Assembly (NCBI RefSeq): GCF_001676615.1
Contig: NZ_LYXZ01000025.1
Span: 1 to 64,000, forward strand
Direction of reading: 5' to 3'
Origin: Labrys sp. WJW
Lineage (GTDB): Bacteria > Pseudomonadota > Alphaproteobacteria > Rhizobiales > Labraceae
Length of the DNA: 64,000 bases
Shown here: one piece after another, positions 50,802 to 59,518 of the stretch
Position numbering within the stretch: position 1 is the stretch's first letter
Layout of the letters: every line of letters starts with the position of its first letter
Position numbers and translations under genes: made by a program
The notes under the pieces: model-generated
The model's database searches: none
Seen by the model: only the letters and a program-made list of their open reading frames with translations
Told to the model about the DNA's origin: nothing

Positions 50802-53800
50802 ATGAAGGATCTATCGCAAGGGGCTGGCGAATCGTTGATGGCGAGGGACGCACACAACGCAGTGCATGAAGCGACGGCTGCCGCCGATGAGCAGGTGTCC
50901 CTGGAGACCGCTGCGAGCCAGTTGCCGTACGACCATCCTGTGGAAGAGCCACCGGCGGATCCTTCTCCCCGGCGGCGGCCTGGCAGCGGCCGCGTATTGC
51001 TGCGCAGCGCCGTCTCCGTGGCGGCCACGGCAGCGGTGGTGGTCGGGGCTGCCATCGGCATCTTCTACTGGCGGCTCGGCAATGGTCCTCTATCGCTGCC
51101 CTTCATCACCCAGACCGTGCATCAGGCCATCGCCGCCAAATTACCGCCGGGCTATCGTCTCAGCTTGGACGATGTCGCGATCGAACGACGCCCGGAAGGG
51201 TTGATTGCGATGATCCGCGGTGTGACCGTGAGGGATCATGACGTCGTGATCGCCTCGGCGCCGCGTATTTTTGCCGGTTTCGATCTGGCGTCTCTGCTGC
51301 TTGGCGACGTTACGGCCCGTTCGATCGTGGTCGAGGGGGCGGCGGCAACCGTCAATGTCAGCATCGACGGCCGGTTCACGCTTCAGGCCGGGGTCGACAG
51401 CTCGGCGCCTACCACGGGCGGAGCCCTTTCGCTTGCGGCAGTCCTGAACGGCTTCGACACGATGATCGCCTCGATCGGTTCCATCGACAGGGTCGAGCTG
51501 CGCGACGCCGCGCTGGCGGTGCATGACCAGGCGATCGGCCACGACATCGTCCATCGCGGTATCGACCTGACGGTCCGCCGTACCGCCACGGCCGGTGGCC
51601 TGTCGGTGGCTCTTGCCGCTGCGGGTGGTTCCATCAATGCCACTACGGAAGGTGGCGATGGCGAACCGCGCTCGATCGACATCAAGGCCAGCAATATCGG
51701 TGTCACCGAAGTCGTGGCGGCTCTGGCGCCGAGCGTCGAGCAGCCATCGGTCAAGGCCTCCTTCGATCTACTGGCTCGTGCCAGCATCAATCCCGATGGT
51801 TCCGTCGAGATGGCGCGGGTCAATATCACCAGCGCCGGGGGCAGCTGGAATGTCGAGCCGAAGGAGCCTCCCTTCGTTTTCGACGGCGCTCAGATCAGCT
51901 TGAACTGGGACAAGACGGTCGGTGCCGTCCAGATCGAGCAGGCGATGGTCAAGTCGGGCGAGGGCATCCTGGATTTCAAGGGAAAGGTCGTTCCGCCTTC
52001 CGATGCGACGGGTCCGGTGTGGACCTATGGCCTGCAGGCGCCGAACGTGCTGCTGGCCAGCCGCCGCGAGGAACGTCCGCCGCTGAAGCTCGACCGCATC
52101 GATCTTGCCGGTCGTTACGATCCCGCCACCAATCGCCTCAGCTTGGACAAGGGCGAGGTGCTGGGGCCGACGGTTGCCATTGATTTCAACGGTGCCGTCG
52201 GCTTCGGCGGCAAGACCCCGGCGATCGACCTAACCGCAAAGGCCAAGACCCTGTCGGCGGTGGCCTTGAACCGGGTATGGCCCGTCTTCTCGGTACCCGA
52301 GGTCAAGATCTGGCTGGAAGACCATATCAAGGCCGGTGTCGTCGATGGAGCGACGCTCAAGCTCGCCATTCCGCAAGGAGCGTTGGCTTCGGTCAACGGC
52401 AAGACGCCGCCTCTGCCGGACGAAGCTCTTTCGGGCTCGGTGCCGATGTCGAAGGGCATCGTCCAGATCATCGATACGCTGCCGCCGATCAGCGACGTCG
52501 AGGGCAGGGTCGACTTCTCCGGACGCCATCTCACCGTCAGTGTCGACAGCGCGGTGGTCGAGACCGGTGACACCGGCACACTCAACCTCGCCGATGGGTC
52601 CTACAAGATCGACGATTTTGCCCTGAAACCGCCGAACCAGTCCGCGGTCTTCGGGGTGAAGGGCCCCGCGCAGGCCGTGGCCAGGCTGATGACCATGCCG
52701 CCGCTGGCCGATGCCGCAAAGGGCATGGATATCAGGCCAGATGAGGTCAACGGCACTGCCGATCTCAAGGTCAAGCTCGACCTGCCGCTGATCGACCATC
52801 CTCGCCCCGAAGACATCAAATATGCGATCACGGGCGGCGTACAGGGAATGTCGATTGCTCATGTCGCCGGCAGCAGCCTGCAGAGCGGCACGATGAAGCT
52901 CTCGCTCGAGCCGGGGCTGATGCTGCTCACCGGCAAGGGTGTGTTCGATGGGCTGCCGGCCAATTTCGACCTGCGCAAGGCCGAGGGCCAGGAACCGCAG
53001 ACGGCCCTCAGCGTCATCCTGGACGACGCCACGAGGAAGCGGAAGGGCTTCGATTTCGGGGATGCACTGACGGGGCCCATCCAGGCCGACATCCATCCGG
53101 TCGCCGATCCGCGCGACCCGCGCTACGATGTGGATATCGATCTGGCTGCCGTGCGCATCAAGGACCTGCTGCCGGGCTGGCAAAAGGCGGCCGGCGTGCC
53201 GGGGCGGGTCAGTTTCAGTTGGGACCCCGCCGACAAGGGCGGCGGCACGCTCGACAAGCTGACGGTGGAGAGCGGATCGGTGTCGCTGCGTGGCACCGTG
53301 ACGCTCGGTCCGGACAACAAGCTGCGCAAGGCGATGATGGATGTGATCAGCCTGTCGCCGGGTGATGATTTCCAGGGTGTTTTCGAACCACTCGGCAATG
53401 GCTGGAAGGTCTTTGTGCGCGGGAACCGGCTCGATGCCCGCCCTCTGCTGTCGATGCTCCAAAAGCGTGCCAAGGGCAGCAGTGCCAGCACCAGCATCAA
53501 TGCCGATATCAGGGTCGGCCAGGTGGTCGGCTTCAATGACGAGTCCCTGGCCGATCTCGGCCTGATGCTCGACAGCAAGGGTACGACGATCCGCAAGCTC
53601 GATCTCAGCGGCAGGCTGGCCAACGGCCAGGTCACCGCCTCGCTGGGCAATGAAGGGGGCAACGGCAATCTGGTCACTGTACAGTCCACCAATGCCGGCG
53701 CCGTCATGCGTTTCCTGGATCTCTACACCCGCTTGCGTGGCGGGGCGCTTGGTGCCCGCTTCTCGCCGGTGATCGACAATATGCGCGGCCGCCTGGTGAT

Positions 53801-54260
53801 GCGCAGCTTCTCGGTGGAGAACGAGACCGCCCTGGGGCAATACCGCGACACGCTGAAGAACGCCGGCAAGCTGTCTTCCTACGCGCCAGGGAGTGGCGAC
53901 TCTGCCCAGTTCACCAGGCTCGAACTCGCCTTCACCCGGACAGCCTCGCGGATCGGCATCCTGGACTCGGTCGTCTGGGGACCCGACGTCGGCGTCAGCC
54001 TGTCGGGTGCCCTCGACTACGGCACGGACAGGGTCAACCTCACCGGCACCTTCGTGCCCGCTTATGCCCTGAACAACATCTTCTCCAAGATCCCGCTCAT
54101 CGGCGGTCTACTGAGCGGTGGCCAATATGGCGGCCTGTTCGCCATCAACTTCAAGGTGTCGGGCCGGATCAACGCACCGGTGCTCACGGTCAATCCGCTC
54201 TCGGCCATCGCGCCCGGCTTCCTGCGCAAGATCTTCGAGTTCCAGAAGCAGACCAATTGA
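50802..54260 (+). CDS. Large AsmA/YhdP-like envelope protein
   Basis: About 1152 residues. A hydrophilic N-terminal region of about 60 residues (acidic, then basic RRRPGSGR) precedes one transmembrane helix (SVSVAATAAVVVGAAIGIFY), leaving more than 1050 residues in the periplasm. The rest is a long series of beta strands of the AsmA/DUF3971 type, ending GTFVPAYALNNIFSKIPLIG, GGQYGGLFAINFKVSGRINA and VLTVNPLSAIAPGFLRKIFE. Such proteins form bridge-like tubes for phospholipid movement to the outer membrane. Starts at 50802 and 50838 (MARDAHN) are both possible; neither has a strong ribosome binding site. Confidence 0.88.
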   Translation: MKDLSQGAGESLMARDAHNAVHEATAAADEQVSLETAASQLPYDHPVEEPPADPSPRRRPGSGRVLLRSAVSVAATAAVVVGAAIGIFYWRLGNGPLSLPFITQTVHQAIAAKLPPGYRLSLDDVAIERRPEGLIAMIRGVTVRDHDVVIASAPRIFAGFDLASLLLGDVTARSIVVEGAAATVNVSIDGRFTLQAGVDSSAPTTGGALSLAAVLNGFDTMIASIGSIDRVELRDAALAVHDQAIGHDIVHRGIDLTVRRTATAGGLSVALAAAGGSINATTEGGDGEPRSIDIKASNIGVTEVVAALAPSVEQPSVKASFDLLARASINPDGSVEMARVNITSAGGSWNVEPKEPPFVFDGAQISLNWDKTVGAVQIEQAMVKSGEGILDFKGKVVPPSDATGPVWTYGLQAPNVLLASRREERPPLKLDRIDLAGRYDPATNRLSLDKGEVLGPTVAIDFNGAVGFGGKTPAIDLTAKAKTLSAVALNRVWPVFSVPEVKIWLEDHIKAGVVDGATLKLAIPQGALASVNGKTPPLPDEALSGSVPMSKGIVQIIDTLPPISDVEGRVDFSGRHLTVSVDSAVVETGDTGTLNLADGSYKIDDFALKPPNQSAVFGVKGPAQAVARLMTMPPLADAAKGMDIRPDEVNGTADLKVKLDLPLIDHPRPEDIKYAITGGVQGMSIAHVAGSSLQSGTMKLSLEPGLMLLTGKGVFDGLPANFDLRKAEGQEPQTALSVILDDATRKRKGFDFGDALTGPIQADIHPVADPRDPRYDVDIDLAAVRIKDLLPGWQKAAGVPGRVSFSWDPADKGGGTLDKLTVESGSVSLRGTVTLGPDNKLRKAMMDVISLSPGDDFQGVFEPLGNGWKVFVRGNRLDARPLLSMLQKRAKGSSASTSINADIRVGQVVGFNDESLADLGLMLDSKGTTIRKLDLSGRLANGQVTASLGNEGGNGNLVTVQSTNAGAVMRFLDLYTRLRGGALGARFSPVIDNMRGRLVMRSFSVENETALGQYRDTLKNAGKLSSYAPGSGDSAQFTRLELAFTRTASRIGILDSVVWGPDVGVSLSGALDYGTDRVNLTGTFVPAYALNNIFSKIPLIGGLLSGGQYGGLFAINFKVSGRINAPVLTVNPLSAIAPGFLRKIFEFQKQTN

Positions 54261-54292
54261 GGAGACCCCGGCGTCTCGTTGACCTTGCGGGT

Positions 54293-55717
54293 TCAACCGC
54301 GCCGAAAGGGCAACTGAACCAGCAGGGTCAGGAAGGCGAAGACCAGGCTAACCACGACGCCGGACGAAAGCATGGCTAATTCCGTCGCCGGCATGATGAC
54401 CGCGGTGACAACGGCAAGGCCGCAGGCGCCTCCGACCTGCAGCGAACTGTTGAGGAGGCCAGCGGCAAGGCCCTGTTCCTCGTCGGCGACGCCGCTGGTC
54501 CCGGCGACCATCAAGGCCGAGATGCTGAAGGCAAAGCCAAGGCCCCAGAGCAGCGAGACCGGCAGCAAGAGGGTCCACAGGTCCGGCTCGGGACCGAGGC
54601 GAAGTGCCAGCAGATAGCAGGGCACGAAGGCGGCGAGGCCGACGACCAGGATGCGCGTCACCCCGAACCTGTCGATCAAGCCGCCGAGCCTGGGACCGAT
54701 CGCAACCACCATCAAGCCCGCCGGCAGCAGCACGAGCGCCATCTGCCAGGGCTGCCAGCCGAGGAGGTTCTGCAAGTAGAGGCCGAGCAGGAACTGGAAG
54801 CCCATGGCGCCGCCATAGAGCAGGGCGGCGCTCGCATTCGCGGCCACCAGCTTGCGATTGCGGAACAGGCCGAGACGGATCAGGGGTGCCTCGACGCGGC
54901 TCTCGATCGCGGCGAAGCCAGCCAGCAGCAGAGCCGCGGCAGCGAGGCCACCGATGGTCCATGGTGACAGCCAGCCGATTTCGGAGGCGAAGACGAGTGC
55001 GAAGACCAGGGTCAGCATGCCGCTGACCAGGCTCAGCGCGCCGCCGAGGTCGAGCCGTATTGGCCGGTCGGAGCGCGGGTCGGCGGGCACATAGCGCAGA
55101 ACCGCCCACAGGATCAGCACAGCGATCGGTATGGGCAGGATGAACACGGCCCGCCAGTTCAGCGTGGCGAGCAGGCCACCGATCAACAGGCCGGAGGAAT
55201 AACCGGAGGCCTCGAAGACGTTGAAGATGCCGAACGCCTTGTTGCGCTGGGGACCTTCGGGAAAGGTGGTCGTCAGCAGCGACATCGCCGCCGGTGCGGT
55301 GAAGGCCGCCGCCACGCCCTTGACGAAACGCGAGGCGATCAGCAGCGCCGGATCGCTGGTGAAGGCACCGAACACAGAAACGAGGATGAATACGGCCATG
55401 GCGGCAACCAGCATGCGACGCCGGCCGAACAGATCGGCACAGCGTCCACCCAGGAGCAGGAAGCTGCCGAAGGCCAGGATATAGGCGCCGGCCAGCCATT
55501 GCGCGGTCGCCGCGCTCAAGCCGAATTCCCGCTGAATCTGCGGTATCGCCACCACGATCATGGAGACGTCGAGGCCATCGAGCAGGATCACCCCGCTGGA
55601 GACGAGGAGGACGATCCACAGGCGGGCCGGCCAGCGAAACGCCGTGCCCGGATTGGACGGGAAAGGGCGGGCGCGATCGCCCGGGCAGGGCTCGCAGGAG
55701 GCAGTCTCGACGGACAT
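54293..55717 (-). CDS. MFS transporter, DHA2 (14-TMS) drug-efflux type
   Basis: 474-residue exporter. First helix region RLWIVLLVSSGVILLDGLDV with SMIVVAIPQIQREFGLSAAT; motif A GGRCADLFGRRRMLVAAMAV; motif C-like AFGIFNVFEASGYSSGLLIG; the second half has PLIRLGLFRNRKLVAANASA and GLGFAFSISALMVAGTSG. About fourteen hydrophobic segments. ATG 55717 follows GGAG at eight bases; the frame is open 72 codons beyond it. Divergent from a LysR/GcvA-type regulator 145 bp away, which probably controls it. Confidence 0.92.
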   Translation of the reverse strand: MSVETASCEPCPGDRARPFPSNPGTAFRWPARLWIVLLVSSGVILLDGLDVSMIVVAIPQIQREFGLSAATAQWLAGAYILAFGSFLLLGGRCADLFGRRRMLVAAMAVFILVSVFGAFTSDPALLIASRFVKGVAAAFTAPAAMSLLTTTFPEGPQRNKAFGIFNVFEASGYSSGLLIGGLLATLNWRAVFILPIPIAVLILWAVLRYVPADPRSDRPIRLDLGGALSLVSGMLTLVFALVFASEIGWLSPWTIGGLAAAALLLAGFAAIESRVEAPLIRLGLFRNRKLVAANASAALLYGGAMGFQFLLGLYLQNLLGWQPWQMALVLLPAGLMVVAIGPRLGGLIDRFGVTRILVVGLAAFVPCYLLALRLGPEPDLWTLLLPVSLLWGLGFAFSISALMVAGTSGVADEEQGLAAGLLNSSLQVGGACGLAVVTAVIMPATELAMLSSGVVVSLVFAFLTLLVQLPFRRG

Positions 55718-55862
55718 GAGGTCACTCCAAAACGGAGCATAAAAGCCGGTTGTCGCCCAGCTCCAGGCTCCCTGATTGTCAAGTCTGACTGTCATGACCG
55801 ATTGATAGGACATTGAAAAACGAGTAATTCTCGGTAGAGCATCAAAATTGGCTTGAAGATTG

Positions 55863-56822
55863 ATGAAGCGTACAATGCCGGGGACTCGGGCCCTGAAGAT
55901 CTTCGAGGCGGCCGGCCGGCATCTCAACTTCACCCGCGCGGCCGAGGAGGTCGGTCTGACGCCGGCCGCCGTCAGCTATCAGATCAAGGAGATCGAGGAT
56001 CAGCTTGGCATCGTGCTTTTCATGCGGACCAGCCGCAGCATTCGGCTCACCCCTGCGGGAGGCCTATTGTTCGAGGCGGTGGGCGAGGCGTTGGCCGGTC
56101 TGCAGCGCGCCGTCGCCCGGGCCAGCAGATCGCAGCGCGCCTCGGCGCAGCTCTGCCTGTCGCTTGGCGCACGTTTCGCCACCAACTGGATGCTGCCGAG
56201 ATTGCCAGCCTTCCACGCTATCCATCCCGAACTGAAGCTACGCTTCGACATTACCGACGAGGTCCGCGATTTCGAAATCGACGATATCGACCTCGCCATC
56301 CGTTTCGGCGACGGAAACTTCGACGGGCTGAGTTCGGTGCGGCTGTTCGATACGGTCATGGTGGCGGTCTGCAGTCCGCGGCTGCTCGAGGCCGGCCAGC
56401 ATTTTAAAACGCCGGAAGATCTGATCGGCCGCACCCTGTGCTATCGCGATTGGCGCCGGGGCGATCTGACCTGGCCGGATTGGCGCATGTGGATGGCAGC
56501 TGCCGGTGTCGATACGTTCGACGAAAGCGCCTGCGTCGCCTTTGCCGATACCAGCCATGTCGTACAGGCCGTGATCGATAGCGGGGCAATCGGTCTGGCC
56601 GATCTTGCCATGATCGCCAATGATATCGCCGAAGGGCGACTGGTGCGCCTGTTCGACATCGAGGTCCCGGTGGCAGGAGACCAGACCTATCATCTCGTCT
56701 ATCCGCACGAGCGCAGCGAAGATCCTGCTATCCTGGCCTTTCGAGACTGGATGCTCGAAGCGGTCGAAGCGCAACAGCGTACCTTGCCGGGCAGGAGTGG
56801 TGGCAGGCCGGTGAGCGCGTGA
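55863..56822 (+). CDS. LysR-family regulator (GcvA-like)
   Basis: 319 residues. N-terminal RALKIFEAAGRHLNFTRAAE and VGLTPAAVSYQIKEIEDQLG form the winged helix typical of the GcvA/AmpR group; the effector domain has DIDLAIRFGDGNFDG, RTLCYRDWRRGDLTWPDW and VVQAVIDSGAIGLADLAMI. Start at ATG 55863 (an earlier TTG is adjacent). It is divergent from the DHA2 exporter and is the likely regulator. No operator could be recognised in the intergenic region. Confidence 0.92.
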   Translation: MKRTMPGTRALKIFEAAGRHLNFTRAAEEVGLTPAAVSYQIKEIEDQLGIVLFMRTSRSIRLTPAGGLLFEAVGEALAGLQRAVARASRSQRASAQLCLSLGARFATNWMLPRLPAFHAIHPELKLRFDITDEVRDFEIDDIDLAIRFGDGNFDGLSSVRLFDTVMVAVCSPRLLEAGQHFKTPEDLIGRTLCYRDWRRGDLTWPDWRMWMAAAGVDTFDESACVAFADTSHVVQAVIDSGAIGLADLAMIANDIAEGRLVRLFDIEVPVAGDQTYHLVYPHERSEDPAILAFRDWMLEAVEAQQRTLPGRSGGRPVSA

Positions 56823-56830
56823 TGCTCGTT

Positions 56831-57658
56831 TCAGAACCTGTAGCGTAGCAGCCGGCCGATGCGGCCGAGCGCAGGAATGGCCCTGAAGAATGGAATGACC
56901 ATGCGAGCCGACAGGGACATTCTGGCGATCTGGGCGGCATGATAGCCCTGCCGACCGTAAGAGAGCAGTTCCTGCATCAGCTTGAGGCGCGGAACCTGGC
57001 GCTCGATCTCATGGGCATCGTCAAGGCTCCAATGCACCTGTGCACCGGTGACGCGAACCGAATGCTGTTTGCGGATCAGGCGCAAGCCAAGACGATTATA
57101 GGCATCGAAGGCGATCTCTCCGGTGGGGAAGTGCCCAGCCAGCGTTTCGAGCAGCGGGATGGCTTCATCGGCCTGCAGATAGGGGAACATGCCTTCGGCG
57201 ATGATCAGCGCTGGGCGGCCTTCGGGCATGATCGTTGTGAGCCAGGCGGGATCGGTGACGGAGGTTCCGATCAATTGGTAACCTGCGCGCTCGGGATAGA
57301 GCCGGCGCCGGAGCTCGACGACTTCGGGATAATCGACGTCGAACCAGCGCACGCCGGCCGGTGGATCGATGCGGAAAACCCGGGAGTCCAGGCCGCAGCC
57401 CAGATGCAGCACGATCGCCTCGGGGTGAAAAGCGAGGAAGGCGCGGGCCCAACCATCCAGGATGTGGGCGCGCATCGCCAGACCGATCATGAGGTCGCGG
57501 TTGATGCCGAGGCGGGAGAAATCGTAGTCGATCCGCTCGATCGCCGAGGCCGCGAAGCGGTCCTGCAGGAGCGAGTCGGACAGGCGGCTTTCCTCGCCCT
57601 TGGCGTAGAGGGTGATGAGAAGGGTTTCCTTCTCCTGGCTCAGAGAAACCTTTTCCAT
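56831..57658 (-). CDS. Class I methyltransferase, leucine carboxyl methyltransferase (PPM1/LCMT) type
   Basis: 275 residues of the bacterial LCMT-like group. LSDSLLQDRFAASAIERIDY and LMIGLAMRAHILDGWARAFL precede motif I VLHLGCGLDSRVFRID, then WFDVDYPEVVELRRRLYPER (acidic residue for SAM ribose), IIAEGMFPYLQADEAIPLLE and a C-terminal LSYGRQGYHAAQIARM. In bacteria such proteins often methylate O-groups of small molecules (for example polyketides); the acceptor is unknown. ATG at 57658. It is tail-to-tail with the LysR gene (8 bp). Confidence 0.85.
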   Translation of the reverse strand: MEKVSLSQEKETLLITLYAKGEESRLSDSLLQDRFAASAIERIDYDFSRLGINRDLMIGLAMRAHILDGWARAFLAFHPEAIVLHLGCGLDSRVFRIDPPAGVRWFDVDYPEVVELRRRLYPERAGYQLIGTSVTDPAWLTTIMPEGRPALIIAEGMFPYLQADEAIPLLETLAGHFPTGEIAFDAYNRLGLRLIRKQHSVRVTGAQVHWSLDDAHEIERQVPRLKLMQELLSYGRQGYHAAQIARMSLSARMVIPFFRAIPALGRIGRLLRYRF

Positions 57659-57725
57659 GGCTCGCACACGCTATGGAAGAGCCGGTAAAGCCGTTGGCGG
57701 GCTGTCGGGGAGCCAGTGCATGGCG

Positions 57726-58076
57726 TCAATGCCGCGAGAGGCGTCTGGCATTGGCTCGGACCCGCCGCTGGGCCGGCTGGGCTGCCGCGACAGCGACGGA
57801 CATCAGGCCGGAGGCCAAGTCATGCACATCCGCTTTGCCGAAGGCGGCGCGCAATCCCAGTTGCGCCATTTCGTCGGTTGCCGCAACCGCACCTTCCGCA
57901 AGGGCCTCGAACTTCTCGGTCACCATGCGACTGGCTTCGATCAGATTGTCCGGATGGGGCCAGAATGGCAGCGTCGCCAGGATGGGCATACGATGGCCGA
58001 TGGTGACGGCGCTGGCTTGGCTGGTTTCGAGGGCCGAAGACATGGCCCGAATGAACATCACCTGGAATGAGAGCAT
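57726..58076 (-). CDS. Phasin-like small protein
   Basis: 116 residues. Amphipathic helical character throughout: NLIEASRMVTEKFEALAEGA, VAATDEMAQLGLRAAFGKAD and AVAAAQPAQRRVRANARRLS. This order (helix, Ala-rich middle, closing ANARRLSR) resembles the phasin family, which coats polyhydroxyalkanoate granules, but the resemblance is only moderate. GGAGG is close (four bases) to the ATG at 58076. No PHA genes are near, and it follows the sulfur operon by 114 bp. Confidence 0.6.
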   Translation of the reverse strand: MLSFQVMFIRAMSSALETSQASAVTIGHRMPILATLPFWPHPDNLIEASRMVTEKFEALAEGAVAATDEMAQLGLRAAFGKADVHDLASGLMSVAVAAAQPAQRRVRANARRLSRH

Positions 58077-58190
58077 GCAGCCTCCGATTCCCGGCTAGTT
58101 TGGGCCGATATGCCGCCAAGGGCAAGCTTGATGGTTGGAAGTCATCGTGGCGGAGGGAGGCAGCCGGCCTCCCGTGCCACGTGATCCGTG

Positions 58191-58691
58191 CTATCCCAGC
58201 CGCCGCCAGGGCTTGAGCTTGTCGGGCTTTGTCCCATCACCGCCGGTCGGCTGGTAGCGCGTGTGCGAGATCGGCACCTTGCCGGCTTCCAGCGCGGCGA
58301 CCGTCGGGGCGTTGCTGATGTCGAGGGCGTCAAAGCCGCAGCGGATCATATAGGCGATGCGATCGAACAGGATGTCACCGACGGCCCTGAGCTCGCCGGC
58401 GAAGCCGTAGCGTTCCCGGGCAATGCGCGCCAGGGAGAAGGCCCGGCCGTCGCCGAATTTGGGGAAGGCGAGGGCCAGTAGTGGCAGGCTCGGCAGGGCG
58501 TCGGCCAGCAGTTCGATGTCGTCGGCCGGCTGCAGCACCACCCCGACCGGGGCGTTGCGGGTGGCAAGGCTGTCCTTCTCGGCCAGGAAGCGCTTGAGCG
58601 AGACGATGACGGCCCCGTCCGGCAGGGCCTCTTCGTCGCCGGCCAGCTTATAGATGTCAGCCTCGAATTGGCCGTTCTTCCAGAGGGGCAC
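58191..58691 (-). CDS. DUF934 family protein of the sulfite-reduction cluster
   Basis: 166 residues. VIVSLKRFLAEKDSLATRNA, VLQPADDIELLADALPSLPL and FPKFGDGRAFSLARIARERY, then GELRAVGDILFDRIAYMIRC, identify DUF934, a protein almost always found beside cysH/cysI in alphaproteobacteria and assumed to aid sulfite reduction. GTG start at 58691 after AGGAG. It follows cysH by 59 bp on the same strand and is likely the last gene of the operon. Confidence 0.92.
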   Translation of the reverse strand: MPLWKNGQFEADIYKLAGDEEALPDGAVIVSLKRFLAEKDSLATRNAPVGVVLQPADDIELLADALPSLPLLALAFPKFGDGRAFSLARIARERYGFAGELRAVGDILFDRIAYMIRCGFDALDISNAPTVAALEAGKVPISHTRYQPTGGDGTKPDKLKPWRRLG

Positions 58692-58750
58692 GCGCGTCTC
58701 CTAAATCCCTGCGCAAAGCGCAGGCTTCTCAACGGTATGGAAGCTATCTC

Positions 58751-59518
58751 TTAGATACCACTTCCGGCCTTTTCAGGCGAAACATGAATGCCGCACTCGA
58801 CCTTGGACTTGCCGCGCCAGCGTCCGGCGCGGGCATCCTCGCCTTCGGCGACGCGGCTGGTGCACGGCATGCAGCCGATCGAAGGATAGCCATCGGCCAC
58901 CAGGGGATGAGGCGGCAAGTCGTGGCGTTCGAGATAGTCCGCCACGTCCTTGGTGGTCCAGTCCGCGAGCGGGTTGACCTTGATGCGCCCGGCATCCGCC
59001 TCGAAAGGCAGCAGAGCGGCGCGGGTCGAAGCCTGGTGGCGCTTGCGCCCGGTGATCCAGGCCGAAAAAGGCTCCAGCGCAGTGTCGAGCGGGTCGACCT
59101 TGCGGATCCAGCAGCACATATCGGGATTGCTATAGGCCAGCAGCCGGTCCGGGTCTTCCTGCTGCACCAGAACCTGGCGCGGCGAGGCCGTGCGCAGATC
59201 GGTAAGGCCGAGCCGGCGGGCGAGTTCGTTGCGATAGAGCAGGGTCTGGCTGAACAGCCGGCCGGTGTCGAGGAAGATCACCGGCGTGGCGCGATCGATC
59301 TCCGCCACCATGTGGAGGAGGGCAGCCGATTCGGCGCCGAAGCTCGAGACGAGGGCGATGCCGCCCTTGTAGAGCGACAGCGCCGCGCGCAACACGGTCT
59401 GCGCATCGGCGTTGTGATACTGCGCCGCCAAAGCGAGCGCCTGCGCTTCCGGATCGATGGCTGGGCTGGCCAAGCCGACGTTCACCGGAGCGTCCGAAAA
59501 ATCAAGCACGCTGTCCAT
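58751..59518 (-). CDS. cysH: Adenylyl-sulfate (APS) reductase
   Basis: 255 residues. Reduces activated sulfate to sulfite in the cytoplasm. LVSSFGAESAALLHMV (P-loop-like), VIFLDTGRLFSQTLLYRNEL, and the catalytic cysteine C242 in VECGIHVS. The four additional cysteines for a [4Fe-4S] cluster are present: C135-C136 in PDMCCWIRKVDPL and C216/C219 in IGCMPCTSR. Their presence marks an APS reductase rather than a PAPS reductase. The ATG at 59518 overlaps the end of cysI by 17 bases. Between cysI and DUF934. Confidence 0.95.
   Translation of the reverse strand: MDSVLDFSDAPVNVGLASPAIDPEAQALALAAQYHNADAQTVLRAALSLYKGGIALVSSFGAESAALLHMVAEIDRATPVIFLDTGRLFSQTLLYRNELARRLGLTDLRTASPRQVLVQQEDPDRLLAYSNPDMCCWIRKVDPLDTALEPFSAWITGRKRHQASTRAALLPFEADAGRIKVNPLADWTTKDVADYLERHDLPPHPLVADGYPSIGCMPCTSRVAEGEDARAGRWRGKSKVECGIHVSPEKAGSGI

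Noticed and set aside
52230..53840. 536-codon open frame antisense to the AsmA-like gene
   Set aside because: Shadow frame; the plus-strand frame continues over 1150 codons with a membrane anchor and a known C-terminal pattern.
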